This document shows positions 13,007 to 25,854 of a stretch of DNA of 64,000 bases, piece after piece (the first letter of the stretch is position 1; each line of letters starts with the position of its first letter). This DNA comes from Vitis vinifera. Lineage: Eukaryota > Streptophyta > Magnoliopsida > Vitales > Vitaceae. The stretch is from NCBI RefSeq assembly GCF_030704535.1, contig NC_081820.1:439001-503000 (forward strand). The letters run 5' to 3'. A model generated the notes under the pieces. That model made no database searches. It saw only the letters and a program-made list of their open reading frames with translations, and was not told the origin of the DNA. The translations under genes and the position numbers were made by a program.

Positions 13007-14663
13007 ATTTTCTATGAGCTAGTTTAAATCTATTATTAGATATCAATGTTAGCTGATTAAATATTTAGCTGAGGTAACGATGATATAATTAATTGAAGTA
13101 TTAGTAACAAATTAAAGCATTAATTGAAGTTCAAATTATGAGGAAAGTAATGAATTCGCATAAAATTAAATGAGAACATGGGAAGAGAAATTGACGTGCT
13201 ACACTTAGAGAACTCAATCAAACATGGCAGCAAATAATGGCTTTACTGGAATAGGTTAGATGAAAAATGAGATGCAAATGTATATATCATAACAAACATC
13301 ATATAGAAACTTGAAAAAATCACGTGGGGATCTTAGTTAGAATCGAACTTGGGCTAGAATTGAAGTAGGAACCAAATTCCATTTAAAAGAAATTGAAGTT
13401 ACATTATGAAAAAGTAAGATGATTAATAATAAAATAATATTGGATTGTGAAGTTTGAATCAGTTTTGTTGCGTTTTGTTTAGGATGTTGGTGGTTGAGCT
13501 CCTTGTTGAGCTCATGGGGATCGAACTGATTGGTCAATTGAAGAGGCAACACATTCTAATTTTTTTTTATTTGATGAATGACAAGTTTGCTCTTATTATA
13601 TATTTAATATTATTATTTTTTTTTTTAAGGTTTGTTTTAGATGGCACAACCACAATTGAGAAGTTTTTTGGAGATCTTCATCATTGTAATATTTTTTTTT
13701 CTTCTGATTAGTGAATTATTGAGTGTTAGTACTTTATGTGGATATAGAGATCATATTGATTTTCTAATCACCTTCAAAATCTATTTTTTTTTAATTTTGT
13801 TTTTATTTTCTTCTTGTATATATACATAGTTTTGGTTAACAAATAAAGAGTAGTGGTCTACAAATAGAGTTAGTTTTTTTGAAGTTCTTGAATTCAAGGG
13901 AGGAAACTTACTAGGTTAAAGGATTTATTTAGTGATCAAAATGTAATATTTAGTCATCAAGATGTAAGTCAAGTGGGAAAACCATAAGTAAAGACATGGT
14001 AAATTTATCCAAGGGTCAGAGGAATATTTTAAAGAATTGATGTAAAAAAAACAAAAAAAAACAGAAGACTTAATCTTATGGATCAAATTAACCATGAATA
14101 AAAGGTACTTTGTACCTTTTTGAAAAAAATTATATGTGAAATCACAATTGAAAAACTCCCTTAAAAGGAGTTAAGATGGTAAAAAGAACTAAAAGGTAAA
14201 GAGAGAAAAAGGGATATAATTTTAGAGGTAGCAAATATGTATTTTTTGTGTATGAATATTTAGCAAATTTGTATTTTTTACATATGAATATTTTATTTAA
14301 AATCATGGTATTTTTCAGGTTTTTGATAGTGCTTATTAAGACATATCAAGTATTTCATTGGGAAGTATTCAAAATCTATTTTCATTTTCTAAAAATATTT
14401 TTTAAGAAATGCTTAATTACTTTATATTAGTGAAAAAAAAGCTTCATCTAGAAGGTTTAGTGTAAATTAGTTTGAACAAAAATGTCATTCATTATGGTCA
14501 TGGTTGACTTTAAAGTTAGTTAAAGAAAAAAATAAAATTATACCTTCCTAACTTTTTCTTTCACAATAAAAATGATAATTTAAATATTTTAATCAAAGAA
14601 AGAGATTATCATTTTTGTTAGAGAAGACTTTTGTGCCAAAATAGAGAGGTTTCTTAAATAATC

Positions 14664-14692
14664 TACTCTCTCTCTCTCTCTCTCTCTCTCTT
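14664..14692 (+). repeat. CT microsatellite
   Basis: An uninterrupted CT run of about 13 units. Confidence 0.95.
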
Positions 14693-14770
14693 TTATATAT
14701 AAAACCTTTTTAAAACTTACTTGCGAGTTGAATAACTTGATAAAAATTAAGACTATTAGGCATATTTAGT

Positions 14771-15267
14771 TAGGGATGACAAAGTTTGATATGATTCACC
14801 AATACGACATGAATCTAACATTTTTTTTCGTTGGTTTGGATTGAATATAAATGAGCTTGAATCAAATTCGTGTCGACCTGCATAATCTGTTTAATAATAG
14901 GTCATTTTTTAGTAAACTTACATAATATAAATTTGATTTGAGTGGAGCCATTCAATAATCTTACTGTTAACCTAATAATATTTTTAAACCATTTAACCAC
15001 ATTTGACTCATTTTAAATTTGTTTTTAAATAAATAGGTCAATTGAGTCATAAATATGCTTGGTTGAGATATTAATTATATAAATATATAAGAGAACCTGA
15101 TTAATAAATGGGTTACACGACGTATTATCTATTTAACAATTAGATAACATTTGAGTTTATATTTTTGACATGATTATTATTCATATCGGGTTTAGGTTAT
15201 GTAATAGAATATCTAATCTTTTTAACACGAGACAAACATAACCCACTAGTACAAATTACAACCCTAT
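14771..15267. repeat. MITE-like repeat with inverted ends
   Basis: The left end reads AGTTAGGGATGACAAAG and the right end ACAAATTACAACCCTA, roughly inverted. The interior has words such as CGGGTTTAGGTTATG. No coding sequence. No target duplication defined. Confidence 0.4.
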
Positions 15268-17187
15268 GTTTAACCCTATTAATCAAACAAATTGATGCAA
15301 GTTGCATGTAATTTTCAAAATATTCACACCATGCTTTGAAATTAGTTTATGTGGCACAAAAAAAAAAAAAAGGGTCATGAATCACTTCATGTGCCTGTAC
15401 GACTAACTTTGTTTTAATGCTCATCTTCCCTGCTCGTTTCTTTATATTATACGTCATTCAACACATAATAAATACAGTCAATTAATGCTTCCAGATGATG
15501 TTACCTCCCTAAAATATTAACCTAATTTCCCAAGATGTCACCTTCTCAGTCAATATTTTCCTTCTAAGTGATGCCTGTTTCAACAAGGATATACGACTTG
15601 GACTGGACATCATATCTAGCTAGTAGACAAAACAATCCGATCAGCCCATTAATTTAAATTTTCCTTGCTTGAATTGTTGGTTTTCTCGCCATTGAAAAGC
15701 ATGAATCTTTGATTCTTTTAGTCCATCAACTTACATCAACAAAAGAAACAGACATGCATATAAATCTATTCTGATTCTTACTTGTCTCCCCTCTAGAAAT
15801 TAATATAAATAATATTAGTTTTTTAGAAAGTCTCTGGGACCTTGGATATAATTTAATAATTTAATGCCGGCTTGGATATATATAATTTTTTATTTTTTAT
15901 TTTTAAAGTAAAAAACTTTCATGTAAAAGTAAAATATATGATGTCAAAAAATATAAATTTAGCTCAAGTCTTTATAAATTACTTTAAAATTTTTTAGAAT
16001 TTGAGACAATTTTTCAAAACTATTATTATTTTTTAATGTAAATCTTTAAGAATTTTTATATTTTATATAAAAAATATTATTATTTTCTAATTTAAAAATA
16101 AAAAACACGACATGTATTCAATCAAAGACTCATAGTTTCGATGTTTTATCATTAATAATAGAAGAAAATTCATATCTACTACTAATCCCTCCAAAATAAT
16201 GATGATATCTTCATTGTAAATTATTTAATGTCACCAACTTCATTCACATTTCAATACCGAAATAATTATAGTTTTTGTTAAGGTACTAATTAACTTAAAA
16301 ATTTAAATTACTAGATAACGGAAGACCAACGACATCCTAAATTTATTTGAATTATAAATTTAATGCTCTATGTCATGGACAACCCTTTTTATGCTTGCAC
16401 ATGAATATATGATGAAGTTTGAAAATGTGAAAAAGAAAATCTTTTCTAATTTGAATGAGGAGATTCAAACCCTAGACCAAGAATGTCCCTTGTAAGCCAT
16501 GTGAAAGTTTGATCACAGAGTTAAAACTCAATGTTAATCTAATTTAAGAAAAAATGTATAAGTACTAAATGTATCTAAGTTTCATTACAACCCATTCCAT
16601 CTTGTTGAGAAATCTATTTGGCACAAGACATGCCTTGTATCCTTGTATTGAACTATGAGAGCAACATTTATACGAAAATTCCAGTTATTGTTGGGAAGAC
16701 TATGCAGACAAGGTGTAATGGAAAACTGTACGTGGGCATTGAACTCGTGACACCATAGCAAGCCTTCTTTCTCTATGCTTCATTGCTCGAATCAAAGATG
16801 CAGCGTCACATTTGGCTGCGGTCAAAGACACAGTTTAAATCGTTGAATAATGTTTAGTGAAAAATATATATTAAGTTTATATGAATTTCAACCCTTAGAA
16901 AAGCATGGTGATGACTTCATTGTGCCATGACTAACATAAAGTGGGGGAAAAGAAAGCCAAGATATTTAAAACAAAAAGGACAAATATATTTACCTATATA
17001 GAGAATGATTAAAATAAAACATCATAAATAAAAGTTATTTTTAAAATTTATTTAAAACATAAAATATTATAAATTAATAACATTTCAAATTTCTAATAGA
17101 CTTTTATTACACAAAACATCAGCAAACCATTTTAGAAAACTGGTATAAAAAATTGTTTTTAAACATATTTTCAAAATAGAGACTTAA

Positions 17188-17540
17188 CCTTTGTTTGAGA
17201 AGTATTTTGGAAAACGACTTTAAAAAATAGTTTTTGAAAACTATTTTTTAATGTTTGGTACATTGAGAACCCATTTTCCATGTTTTAAATATTTTAAAAA
17301 ATAATTTTTATATGTGGTTTTTTCATTTTCAACCATTCTTTTATATTTGTATAATTAAAATTTTTTTTTCAAACATGCATAAAAAAAGAAAAGAAAATAA
17401 CTAAAATATATCATCAAAATTTATTTAATATTTTTAAGAAAAAAAACCATTTTATATTTTCTGATTATCAAACATGTTTTTTTTTAGGAAATATTTTTGA
17501 AAACAATTTTAAAAGAAATACTTGATAAACGTTTTTTAAA
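17188..17540. repeat. MITE-like repeat (TTTGAGAAGTATTTTGG type)
   Basis: The left end, TTTGTTTGAGAAGTATTTTGG, matches the inverted right end near 17540 (AAATACTTGATAAACG) only in part. Similar runs with GTTTTTGAAAAC recur in the window. Non-coding. Confidence 0.35.
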
Positions 17541-18028
17541 AACCGTTTTATAATATTTTATAGAACAAAAGATTTTTAGTTATTAACCTGTTTTTTATAT
17601 TATTAAATATATATTATTTATTTTTATCTGTGGTGCTTTATTTTCAATAATTCTCTATATTTATATAATTATTTTTTAAACTAAACCTCAATAAACAAGT
17701 GAAAATAATTCATATATATTCTTATAAAACTATGTTTTTGAAAACAAATTTAAAAGTTCTGTTTTTTATTTTTAGTTGTGACACACGTTTTTCTATTTTT
17801 TCTTATTTTTAAAAACAAAAAATTGTTTTTTTACAACGTACCCTTACATTTCCTTGTCTTTTTGTTTACTCTTATATTCAACATATGATAACAATCGAAA
17901 AACAGGAACATTAGTCAAATGAATGGCTAACTCAAGAAGAAGAGGCCACCTTTAGAATATTTAGTGCCCATTTCTGGAAGATATTACCTTCCTAAATTAA
18001 TGCATGATAACTTGGACAGGGCGTCGTG

Positions 18029-18033
<5 letters not shown>

Positions 18034-18066
<33 letters not shown>
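18034..18066 (+). repeat. TAA microsatellite
   Basis: A trinucleotide run of about 11 units. Confidence 0.95.
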
Positions 18067-18069
<3 letters not shown>

Positions 18070-19065
18070 TATATAATATAATGATTTTACAAATTATTGT
18101 TTGATTCTTATAGTTAAAAATATAAAGTTATTATATTTTTTATTACATAGATTTCATAAATCTTAAAATGCTTAATTGTAGAATGTAACGGCTAAAAAAA
18201 ATATTAAGATAAAAATATTTGTTTTTATATTTTTTACTACATAGATTTCACAAAATTTTCTATTCATTTTACAATATAACCGTTAAGAAAATTTTATAAT
18301 TAAAAATAATTTAGAAATTTTGAATTGTTTAATTTTAAGGAGTATAGGGAAGTTATTGACAAGTGTTTGTTTAAAAAAAAATTAAAAATTAAATTAAGTT
18401 ATGCCTTAATGTATTATATACTTGAAATATTAATGTTGTAAAATCAATATATTTGTCATATTTATAATTTGGATATAATATTAGTTCTATTAATAATATA
18501 AACTAATATCATAAATAATAGTATTAATGAGGTATTAATAATAATAGCAATAATAATTTAACCAGTCTTATTGTAGTATATAAAGCATAAAAAACAAAAA
18601 AAAGAAAAAGAAAGAAAGAACAATTTTTTAATAAAGCTTACAAGCCTAAGAATTAAGAAACTAGAAATTATCTTTTAGGGGTTTTGTTTTTTAGTAGTAA
18701 TAATAAAAATATAATAATATTATTTTAATATAATATTAAAAATATGAATAATCATAAAAATAATAGATAATATTAATAAGATTCATATTGATAATAATAT
18801 GAATAATGCAAAATCCTAGTATCATAAATAATATTAATAGTTAATAATAATAATGTGTAAAAAATTACAAAAGAAAAGCAATAAAAATATAAAGTTAGAT
18901 AAGTATAAAAGGAAATAACAAAAAAGAAAAGTATAATTAGAATTTTGAAATGGTTAACTTTTCAAATTATGACCCGAGTACTTGGCTAAGAATTTATAAA
19001 CAGGGTGATTCTTTTGGGTCATTATCACTCTTAGCTCATCGTATACAATGATTCTCTCAAAATTT

Positions 19066-19412
19066 ATTGGAGAGGAGATGGAAACTTGAATAAGACTAAT
19101 TCAATGTTAGCGCAATAAGTCATTTCATCGATTAATTTTTTAAGAACTTAATAATGACCTTTCAATTAATTATGATGCATGCATTTACTAATATGGATTC
19201 ATATTCATATTTACTAATAAGTAGCTTTCCTCACTACCTTTGAAATTTTATTAAACTATATATATTTTTTGGATTGATATGGATCATGAATGGTTTAAAA
19301 TCTTGAAAGGTTAAACATGCTTTGATAATCTGAGTATAAAAAAGGCATAATTTATTGTTGTAAACTGTCTCAAATATTAATTTTTCTTGAGTCAACTTAT
19401 TGGTTTATAAGA
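19066..19412 (+). repeat. Left copy of direct repeat bracketing P450 gene 2
   Basis: Shared with 25227-25634 through GGAAACTTGAATAAGACTAA-type sequence, TTTCAATTAATTATGATGCATGCA, TTTTTTGGATTGATATGGATCATGAATGG and TTGAGTCAACTTATTGGTTTATAA-type sequence, quoted here as short variants. Non-coding. Confidence 0.75.
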
Positions 19413-20687
19413 AGATTTCCACTGGTTGAACAGAATGCTTGTTTTTGAATGTGTTGTCATGAACGACAATTTGGAGTAGTGGTTGCTTGGTGTAGGGCCT
19501 GTCAATCCTCCAACATGGGATTATTGATTAGTTATTTTCAGGAAGTTAATTAGTTATTTCTAAGATTAGCAATATTAGGTGATGGGTTATTGGATCCTAG
19601 GATTTTTACATCTCAAAAAGACAGTAGAGATTAAGAGCAAGAGCTATTGTTGGACTGTGGCATCATAGTGTTGTGATGGGTTAAACTATCTTCCATTGTT
19701 TGGCAACCAAGAAAAGAGAGACCTAGGAAGTAATTGGGTTAGTTTGGGCTCCACAATGATGTGTGATCACCAAGTGAACACTTAATTAAGTGCACTGTAA
19801 ACCATATACTAGAGCAAGATAAATATTAGCAGGTGAAAGATAGCTTAGTTCCTTTTCCAACCAGGCCTCCTAGTTCATCTGCAGATCAAGATAGCTTGAT
19901 TAGTCGTAGGATCAAGAACTGTGTTAGCAAGTGAAACTATGGATATGATTGGTTAGTAAACCAACAAAGGAAAGGATTATAACCCACTCTGCAACTCATC
20001 TTTGTTATTGACCTCTTGAATCCAGAAGGACAAAATCTGATAATTAGAGAGGACCTTTACATACTTTTCCTACCACTCATGATCTTCAGTTTAGATGTTT
20101 ATTTTTGTAGAATGCTTACTCCGATATGATTAGTAGTTTTATTTTCTATATAACTTATATTATAGGTGGATCTGTATGAATATTGTTGTGGTTACTGGAA
20201 AGCTTCTTATGGGTGTTTAAATGATGTGGGTGCCTTGATTAGGTCTAGAACTAAATGTGAATAGGAAATTGCCGCGTAAAGCCAACTGTTGAGTTAAATA
20301 ATCACTCCCAATTTGTTCCGGAGTTGCTTCCCTACCAAATAGAATTAAAAATGTAGGTTGTATTTGATTTCAGAAAGTGTTTTAGTTTAAAAGAAATGTT
20401 TTTTTTATAAAAAAAATTAAGTGTTTGATAAAATTTAGATAACACTTCAAAAATTTGAAAATCATTTACAATGATGAAAAATTACTCATAGTATTTTTGG
20501 AAAAACACTTGATAAGTGATTCTCTAAAAAACATTTACAGAGAAAACACTTCTATTAAAAACATTGCGAGTATAAACACCAGTTAACTATAAAAATGGAT
20601 TTCATTCTCCTTGTCTTTTATGTTTCTTGGTTCTTTGAAATTTGGTGAAATATGGAGCTTAAATAATGGTTAACTATAAAAATTTTA
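19413..20687. other. Intergenic of ordinary composition, no gene seen
   Basis: Less AT-rich than its flanks (about 19430-20340), but no long frame and no recognised domain. It could be transcribed non-coding or old gene DNA. Confidence 0.25.
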
Positions 20688-21024
20688 GGGTATGTTTGGA
20701 AACTATTTTTAAGAGCAGTTTTATGTTCTTTATAATAAAAAACACAGAAAACACGTTTGAGTCAAATCAAAATTGTTTTCTATTTTTTGTTTTTAACAAC
20801 ATAAAATATGATGTTTTTGTTTTTAAAAGTAACTATACAAACATATAGAATGATTAAAAATAAAATATTAAATATAAAAATTATTTTTAAAATATATTCA
20901 AAAATATTAAAAACATGTTAAAAAATATTTTAGATTTTCAAACATAGTTTTGTTTTAAAAAAATCAGATATACTCAAAAACTATTTTTAAGAATTGCTTT
21001 CCAAAATAGTTATCAAAGAGGCCT
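20688..21024. repeat. MITE-like repeat with inverted ends
   Basis: The left end, GGGTATGTTTGGAAACTATT, pairs imperfectly with the inverted right end, GCCTCTTTGATAACTATT. About 340 bases, non-coding. It lies just before the RpoT-like fragment. Confidence 0.5.
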
Positions 21025-21250
21025 CGGTGGTTCACTTCTCACTCAGGAATCACACTGCAAGTTCTTTTCTATCTATGGCCGAATTCCTTACAGCAGCGGA
21101 TAGCTGCAACCACCTTTTCAAGGGAGGCATGTAATGAATTCATATGGTATGCTTATTCGTTTGCGTACACAACTTTTGGCAACTTAAAATGGACATGAAT
21201 TTGATGTAATTCAAAGTGGATTTGACTACTCAATCCTTTGGGTATGGCAG

Positions 21251-21470
21251 GTTCCTTTACCAGAGGAACCAAACACAGAAGATGAAGCAGAAATCAGGAA
21301 ATGGAAGTGGAAAGTCAGAGCTGTGAAAAAGGAAAATAGTGAGATGCATTCACAGTGGTGCGACACAGAACTTAAACTTGCTGTAAAGATGCAATTCTTT
21401 ATTAATTTCATAGTGCCGTCGAAAGATGAAGGATGAAATGGCTTCTTCTATCCTCACAACCTTTATTTTT
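21251..21470 (+). pseudogene. Phage-type organellar RNA polymerase (RpoT-like) fragment
   Basis: After an AG acceptor at 21250 the plus strand reads VPLPEEPNTEDEAEIRKWKWKV, then VKKENSEMHSQ and CDTELKLA. A GT at 21383 opens a stretch that ends in AG at 21412, and reading then resumes as CRRKMKDE. A one-base frameshift leads to GFFYPHNL. This order matches the conserved block before the FYYPHN motif of plant nuclear-encoded mitochondrial and plastid RNA polymerases, as I recall the family. The putative intron is only about 30 bases, too short to splice normally, and the homology stops after about 21470. It is a decayed fragment, origin unknown. Confidence 0.6.
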
Positions 21471-22158
21471 TAAGCATTATTGTTTTCCTAGTGAAGCCCA
21501 GTAGCCATCACCCAGCCCCAAGAAGTCGTGCTTTGCCCGCCGTCTATTTTGTTCGCATCTAAATTTTATAACACAATTCTCCTACTTGCAGCTACCGGAA
21601 TTTGACTGCAATTTTCCTACTTGCAGTGCCGGAATTTGACCGCAACTATAAACTTACTTTCTTGTAGTGAGAAATAAATATCAGAGAAAAAGAAAGCACG
21701 AGAAATAACGAGACTTCTAACTCGCAAGATGTATATGTGACAGAATTATTAAATTCCATCCATAGAAGATATCAGGAAGCTCCCAAATTATTGAACTATC
21801 CCACCTATGAAAACCATTTTGAGAAGAAAAAGGAAGTTGATTTCAAGGATACTTGATCACTATGTCAGGTAACATATGATTCACGAACATGTTTTTTTTA
21901 TTTATTATATATTCGAAGTCAGCATGGTGTGAAATGATGATTTCTATATATATATAAAATTATATTTATAATTTTCAATTAAAAAGTCAAATATTTTTTT
22001 TTTATTAAAATTTTCAAATAAAAATATTTGATATGATATCTTATTTGAAGAATTTTAATAATTTTAGCAGTATTTTATTCAATGTGGAACAAAGTCTCCC
22101 ATATGGTAGCTTGCCATTATATATCTTGTTAGCAACCGAAGAAGATCTAAGGCCAACA

Positions 22159-23709
22159 ATGGAGACCTGGCTCGGGGTCCTCGTCTCTCTCTGCATTGCT
22201 GCTTTCTTCTTCCCATTGCTCTTCTCCATGCCCAAGAAGAAGCTCCCTCCTGGACCCTTTGCCTTTCCAATCATCAGCAGCTACCTATGGCTTCGGAAAT
22301 CTTACACAGAACTTGAGCCAATCCTCAGAAACCTTCACGCTAAGCATGGTCCAATCGTCTCCCTCCCACTTGGCAACAGCCCAGCAATCTTCGTCGCGAG
22401 TGCCTCCCTGGCTCACGAAGCGTTAGTTCAAAACGCTGCAGTTTTCGCCCACCGCCCCGTTCCTCCGGTTACCAACAAAGTTATTGGCAGCAACCAGCAC
22501 AACGTGAGCTCCGCCGGTTACGGTCCCACCTGGCGCCTCCTCCGCCGCAACCTCACTACAGAAATCCTCAACCCCTTGCGCCTAAAAGCGTACTCCCGAG
22601 CCCGCAAATGGGTGCTGGAGATTCTCTTCTCTCGGCTTCTCAGGAGCTCTGAAACCGGAGATGGGGTGGTACGCGTGGTGGATGACTTCCACTTCGCCAT
22701 GTTTTGCTTGCTGGTTCTGATGTGCTTCGGGGATCAGCTTGAGGAGGAGAAGGTGAGAGAAATCGAAGCTGCTCAGCTGCGAGTTTTGGCCGGTTTTGGC
22801 ACCTTCAATATGCTCAATTTCTGGCCTACCATAGGAAAGATCTTGTTTCGGAAGCGTTGGGAGAAGTTCCTGCAGCTACGCAAGCATCAAGAAAATGTGC
22901 TGATCCCTCTTATAAGGGCCAGAGAGCGCTTGAAGGAGGAATTACAAAGCAAACAACAAGAAGATTCCGACAATGAAGACAGCAGTCGTATAACTGTCTA
23001 CGTTGATACTTTGCTGGATCTGCAACTGCCTGACGAGAAGAGGAAGCTCAATGACAGCGAACTGGTTAGTTTGTGCTCCGAGTTTCTCAACGCAGGGACA
23101 CATACTACTTACACATCGCTGCAGTGGATCATGGCAAACCTGGTGAAGTACCCGCATATTCAGGCCAAGGTCTTTGAAGAGATTAGTGGGGTTAAGGGCA
23201 CAAGAGAGGACGAGGTGAAGCAGGAAGATTTGCAGAAGATGCCATACTTGAAGGCTGTGATCTTGGAAGGTTTGAGGCGTCATCCTCCTGGACACTTCGG
23301 CTTGCCTCATGCAGTGGACCAAGATGTAAATCTGGGTGGCTATACAATCCCCCAAAACGCTAACATCTTTTTCATGGTAGCAGAGATCGCATGGAACCCT
23401 GAAGTGTGGGAAGATCCACTGGAGTTCAAGCCAGAGAGGTTCTTGACTGGAGATGGGGTAGAAGCATTCGATGTGACTGGGAGCAAGGAGATCAAAATGA
23501 TGCCATTCGGTGCAGGAAGGAGGGTTTGCCCTGGTAATGGTTTAGGAATTTTTCATTTGGAGTACTTTGTGGCCAATTTGATTTGGAAGTTCAAATGGAC
23601 TGCTGTGGATGGAGATGATGTTGATCTCTCTGAGAAAAAAGTTTCAGCCCTTCTGCCAGTGCTGATGCAGAATCCATTGAAGGCTCACATCTCTCCAAGG
23701 GCCAAATGA
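22159..23709 (+). CDS. Cytochrome P450, CYP89A-like (gene 2; AGTHTT variant)
   Basis: An intronless P450 of 516 residues starting METW. An in-frame ATG at 22033 would add 42 residues, but that extension is AT-rich, unlike any paralog and not needed for the anchor, so I chose 22159. Visible parts are the hydrophobic anchor (about 5-23), a KKK stop-transfer patch, PPGP at 30-33, WRLLRRNL near 125-132, AGTHTT at 312-317 with His315, EGLR at 370-373, PERF at 425-428 and the heme loop with Cys457 (PGNG rather than PGYG). The expected role is an ER-bound monooxygenase, substrate unknown. A TATA-like run lies at about 22116-22125, rather close to the ATG. The gene is bracketed by direct repeats at 19.07 and 25.23 kb. 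The orphan heme fragment at 5.3 kb is its closest visible relative. Confidence 0.93.
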   Translation: METWLGVLVSLCIAAFFFPLLFSMPKKKLPPGPFAFPIISSYLWLRKSYTELEPILRNLHAKHGPIVSLPLGNSPAIFVASASLAHEALVQNAAVFAHRPVPPVTNKVIGSNQHNVSSAGYGPTWRLLRRNLTTEILNPLRLKAYSRARKWVLEILFSRLLRSSETGDGVVRVVDDFHFAMFCLLVLMCFGDQLEEEKVREIEAAQLRVLAGFGTFNMLNFWPTIGKILFRKRWEKFLQLRKHQENVLIPLIRARERLKEELQSKQQEDSDNEDSSRITVYVDTLLDLQLPDEKRKLNDSELVSLCSEFLNAGTHTTYTSLQWIMANLVKYPHIQAKVFEEISGVKGTREDEVKQEDLQKMPYLKAVILEGLRRHPPGHFGLPHAVDQDVNLGGYTIPQNANIFFMVAEIAWNPEVWEDPLEFKPERFLTGDGVEAFDVTGSKEIKMMPFGAGRRVCPGNGLGIFHLEYFVANLIWKFKWTAVDGDDVDLSEKKVSALLPVLMQNPLKAHISPRAK

Positions 23710-25226
23710 AATGAAGAAATGCATATGCAATATTGCAGGTTTGTTGAATAAGGTAAAAATTTCATGAAACCAAGGGAGGTGATGATATTGGTTATTATCA
23801 AGGTTGAGCAACTAATTAAGCTGACATTTCATAAAACTCAAGACTTGACATTTGATTACTTTAAAGAGTGCTTTTGGTAGTGATGGTATAAAGCAAGCGC
23901 TTATAGTCTTTTGAACACTTTTAATCCAAACATATTTATTAGTTTCATTAATATCAAGTAATTGATATATATATATATAATTGATAGTTATTATTGTAAG
24001 TTGATAATCAATTGAGTTTTTTTTTTTTTTTTGGCAATGATGTCTCAAGAGTAGTATTTTTGATTGAGAGAAAAAAAAATCATTTTTACTTATTAGGTTA
24101 AGTTAATTTTGGCTTTAAATAATGTTATTATTTATTTTATCGAATATATTTAACGTATTCAATTACTTGAATTAAATCATTAAATTATATTAAATAATTA
24201 AATTGGTTTACGAATAAATATTGTTCCTTAGTCTTAAGAGGGTTGGAAGATTTCTTTAATTTATCAATTAATACAAAGTGCTCGTCTGAATATATATTTT
24301 TTTGTTTTTTATTTTTAAAATAAAAAATAATGATAAATTTTATATTAGATATAAAAACTTTAATATTCATATTAAAAAAATAATGATTTTAAAAAATATG
24401 ACGTATCAACGAATTTTTACTATCTTAAATTTCAAAATTTTTGAAAATGATTTTTAAAAACATAACTCTATATATTACTTTTTATATAAAAGTTTCTGAT
24501 TATAACATAAAAATAGAAACAAGGTATGCAAACAGACACCTTAATTGTTTTCCTTACAATAATAATAATAATTATTATTATTATGTAATAAATATTTAGT
24601 TTTTCAATGAAAGAAGATATATATCCTGTTGAGAGTGATGGTGAAGGAGGCTAACATCTTATTAACATTCATACTTGGAAGATTTTATTTATGCATGCAA
24701 TGACAATAAGATTGCATATTAATTTTGATCATTACTTACATCATTAATTACATGCTTAATATCCTAATTAATATTGGATAATAAAATAAATGATTTAATC
24801 TTGCTGAACTTTTTTCTGTCATCCTTGCAGGTCAGCCCAAGTGATGGGTAAGGAGAATAAAGTCGAAGTCCTTCCCAGGCAAAATTTTATATGAAATAAA
24901 TGATATTAATAGAGTTCCCTAGATTTGTGAGTGTTGTCATTTTATTGTCATTGGACATGTGTTAGTCACCTGTTTGAATGGACAGTATGGATGACCATTT
25001 ATATATACTATGTTCTACACATGTGCTCTTTTTCATGGCTTGAGGGGAGGAAATATGTGATATATATTCTTCTTGGAAAAGATAGCTTTGACCCACATCA
25101 ATAACTTAGGCTGCAATTAATATTTTTGACTTGTCCATTCAAGAATGAATCCTAGCTAGGCTATGACTGAGTACTAGCATAACATCCATTGTTAATGCAA
25201 GGTTAAAGTTCCTACCAACTCAATTT
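23710..25226. other. Intergenic, downstream of P450 gene 2
   Basis: AT-rich. No gene seen. Confidence 0.3.
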
Positions 25227-25634
25227 TCTTGGAGAGATGGGAACTTGAATAAGACTAAGTCGATCAATGTTTGCAACAAGTCATTTCTTCAATTAATTTA
25301 TTAAGAAGTAACCATACTTACTAACCACCTTTCAATTAATTATGATGCATGCATGCACTTATTAGCATGGATTCATATTTCTGTTAAATTATACTCAAAA
25401 TTTTATTGGGGAGAAAATCAAGAATTAGTCAAGTGCATGTGAGCAGCTATCCTCATCACTAACTACCTATGAAATTTTATTATACTATATTGTTTTTGGA
25501 TTGATATTGATCATGAATGGCCCAAAATCTTGATAGGTTAAACATGTTTTGATTATTTGAGTATTAAAAAGCATAATTTATCATTGGAAAGTGTCCTAAA
25601 TTTTTTTCTTGAGTCAATTTATTGGTTTATAATA
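25227..25634 (+). repeat. Right copy of direct repeat bracketing P450 gene 2
   Basis: Same order of shared words as 19066-19412, about 6.2 kb further right, with an extra segment of about 60 bases (near 25380-25440). Non-coding. Confidence 0.75.
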
Positions 25635-25854
25635 TTTTTCCATTAGGGTATATTCTTATATGCATGCACTTATTTGCAATTAAATTTCGTTGACATCTAA
25701 AATGATCATGTCCTCCATGTTTCACTAACTAATTTGATGTTAAAAGAAAATTATGTCAAATTGGTTAGCTTTATGAAATGGGTAACCAATACTTGGGTTT
25801 GACTCTCGAGTGGAAGGTGGAATAAATCAAAGAATATTATAGTCAATATCCCAA

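Larger units (their letters stand above)
10067..14770. other. AT-rich intergenic, no gene seen
   Basis: Only short frames in low-complexity sequence. Weak internal similarity between about 11100-11290 and 11375-11620 (ACCAAATCAAAGG-like words). Confidence 0.3.
15268..19065. other. AT-rich intergenic, no gene seen
   Basis: Apart from the MITE-like repeat and a TAA microsatellite, it holds only very AT-rich sequence with poly-A and poly-T runs. Confidence 0.3.

Noticed and set aside
22033-22158. 42-residue N-terminal extension of P450 gene 2
   Set aside because: AT-rich, no counterpart in paralogs, and the conserved METW start is downstream.
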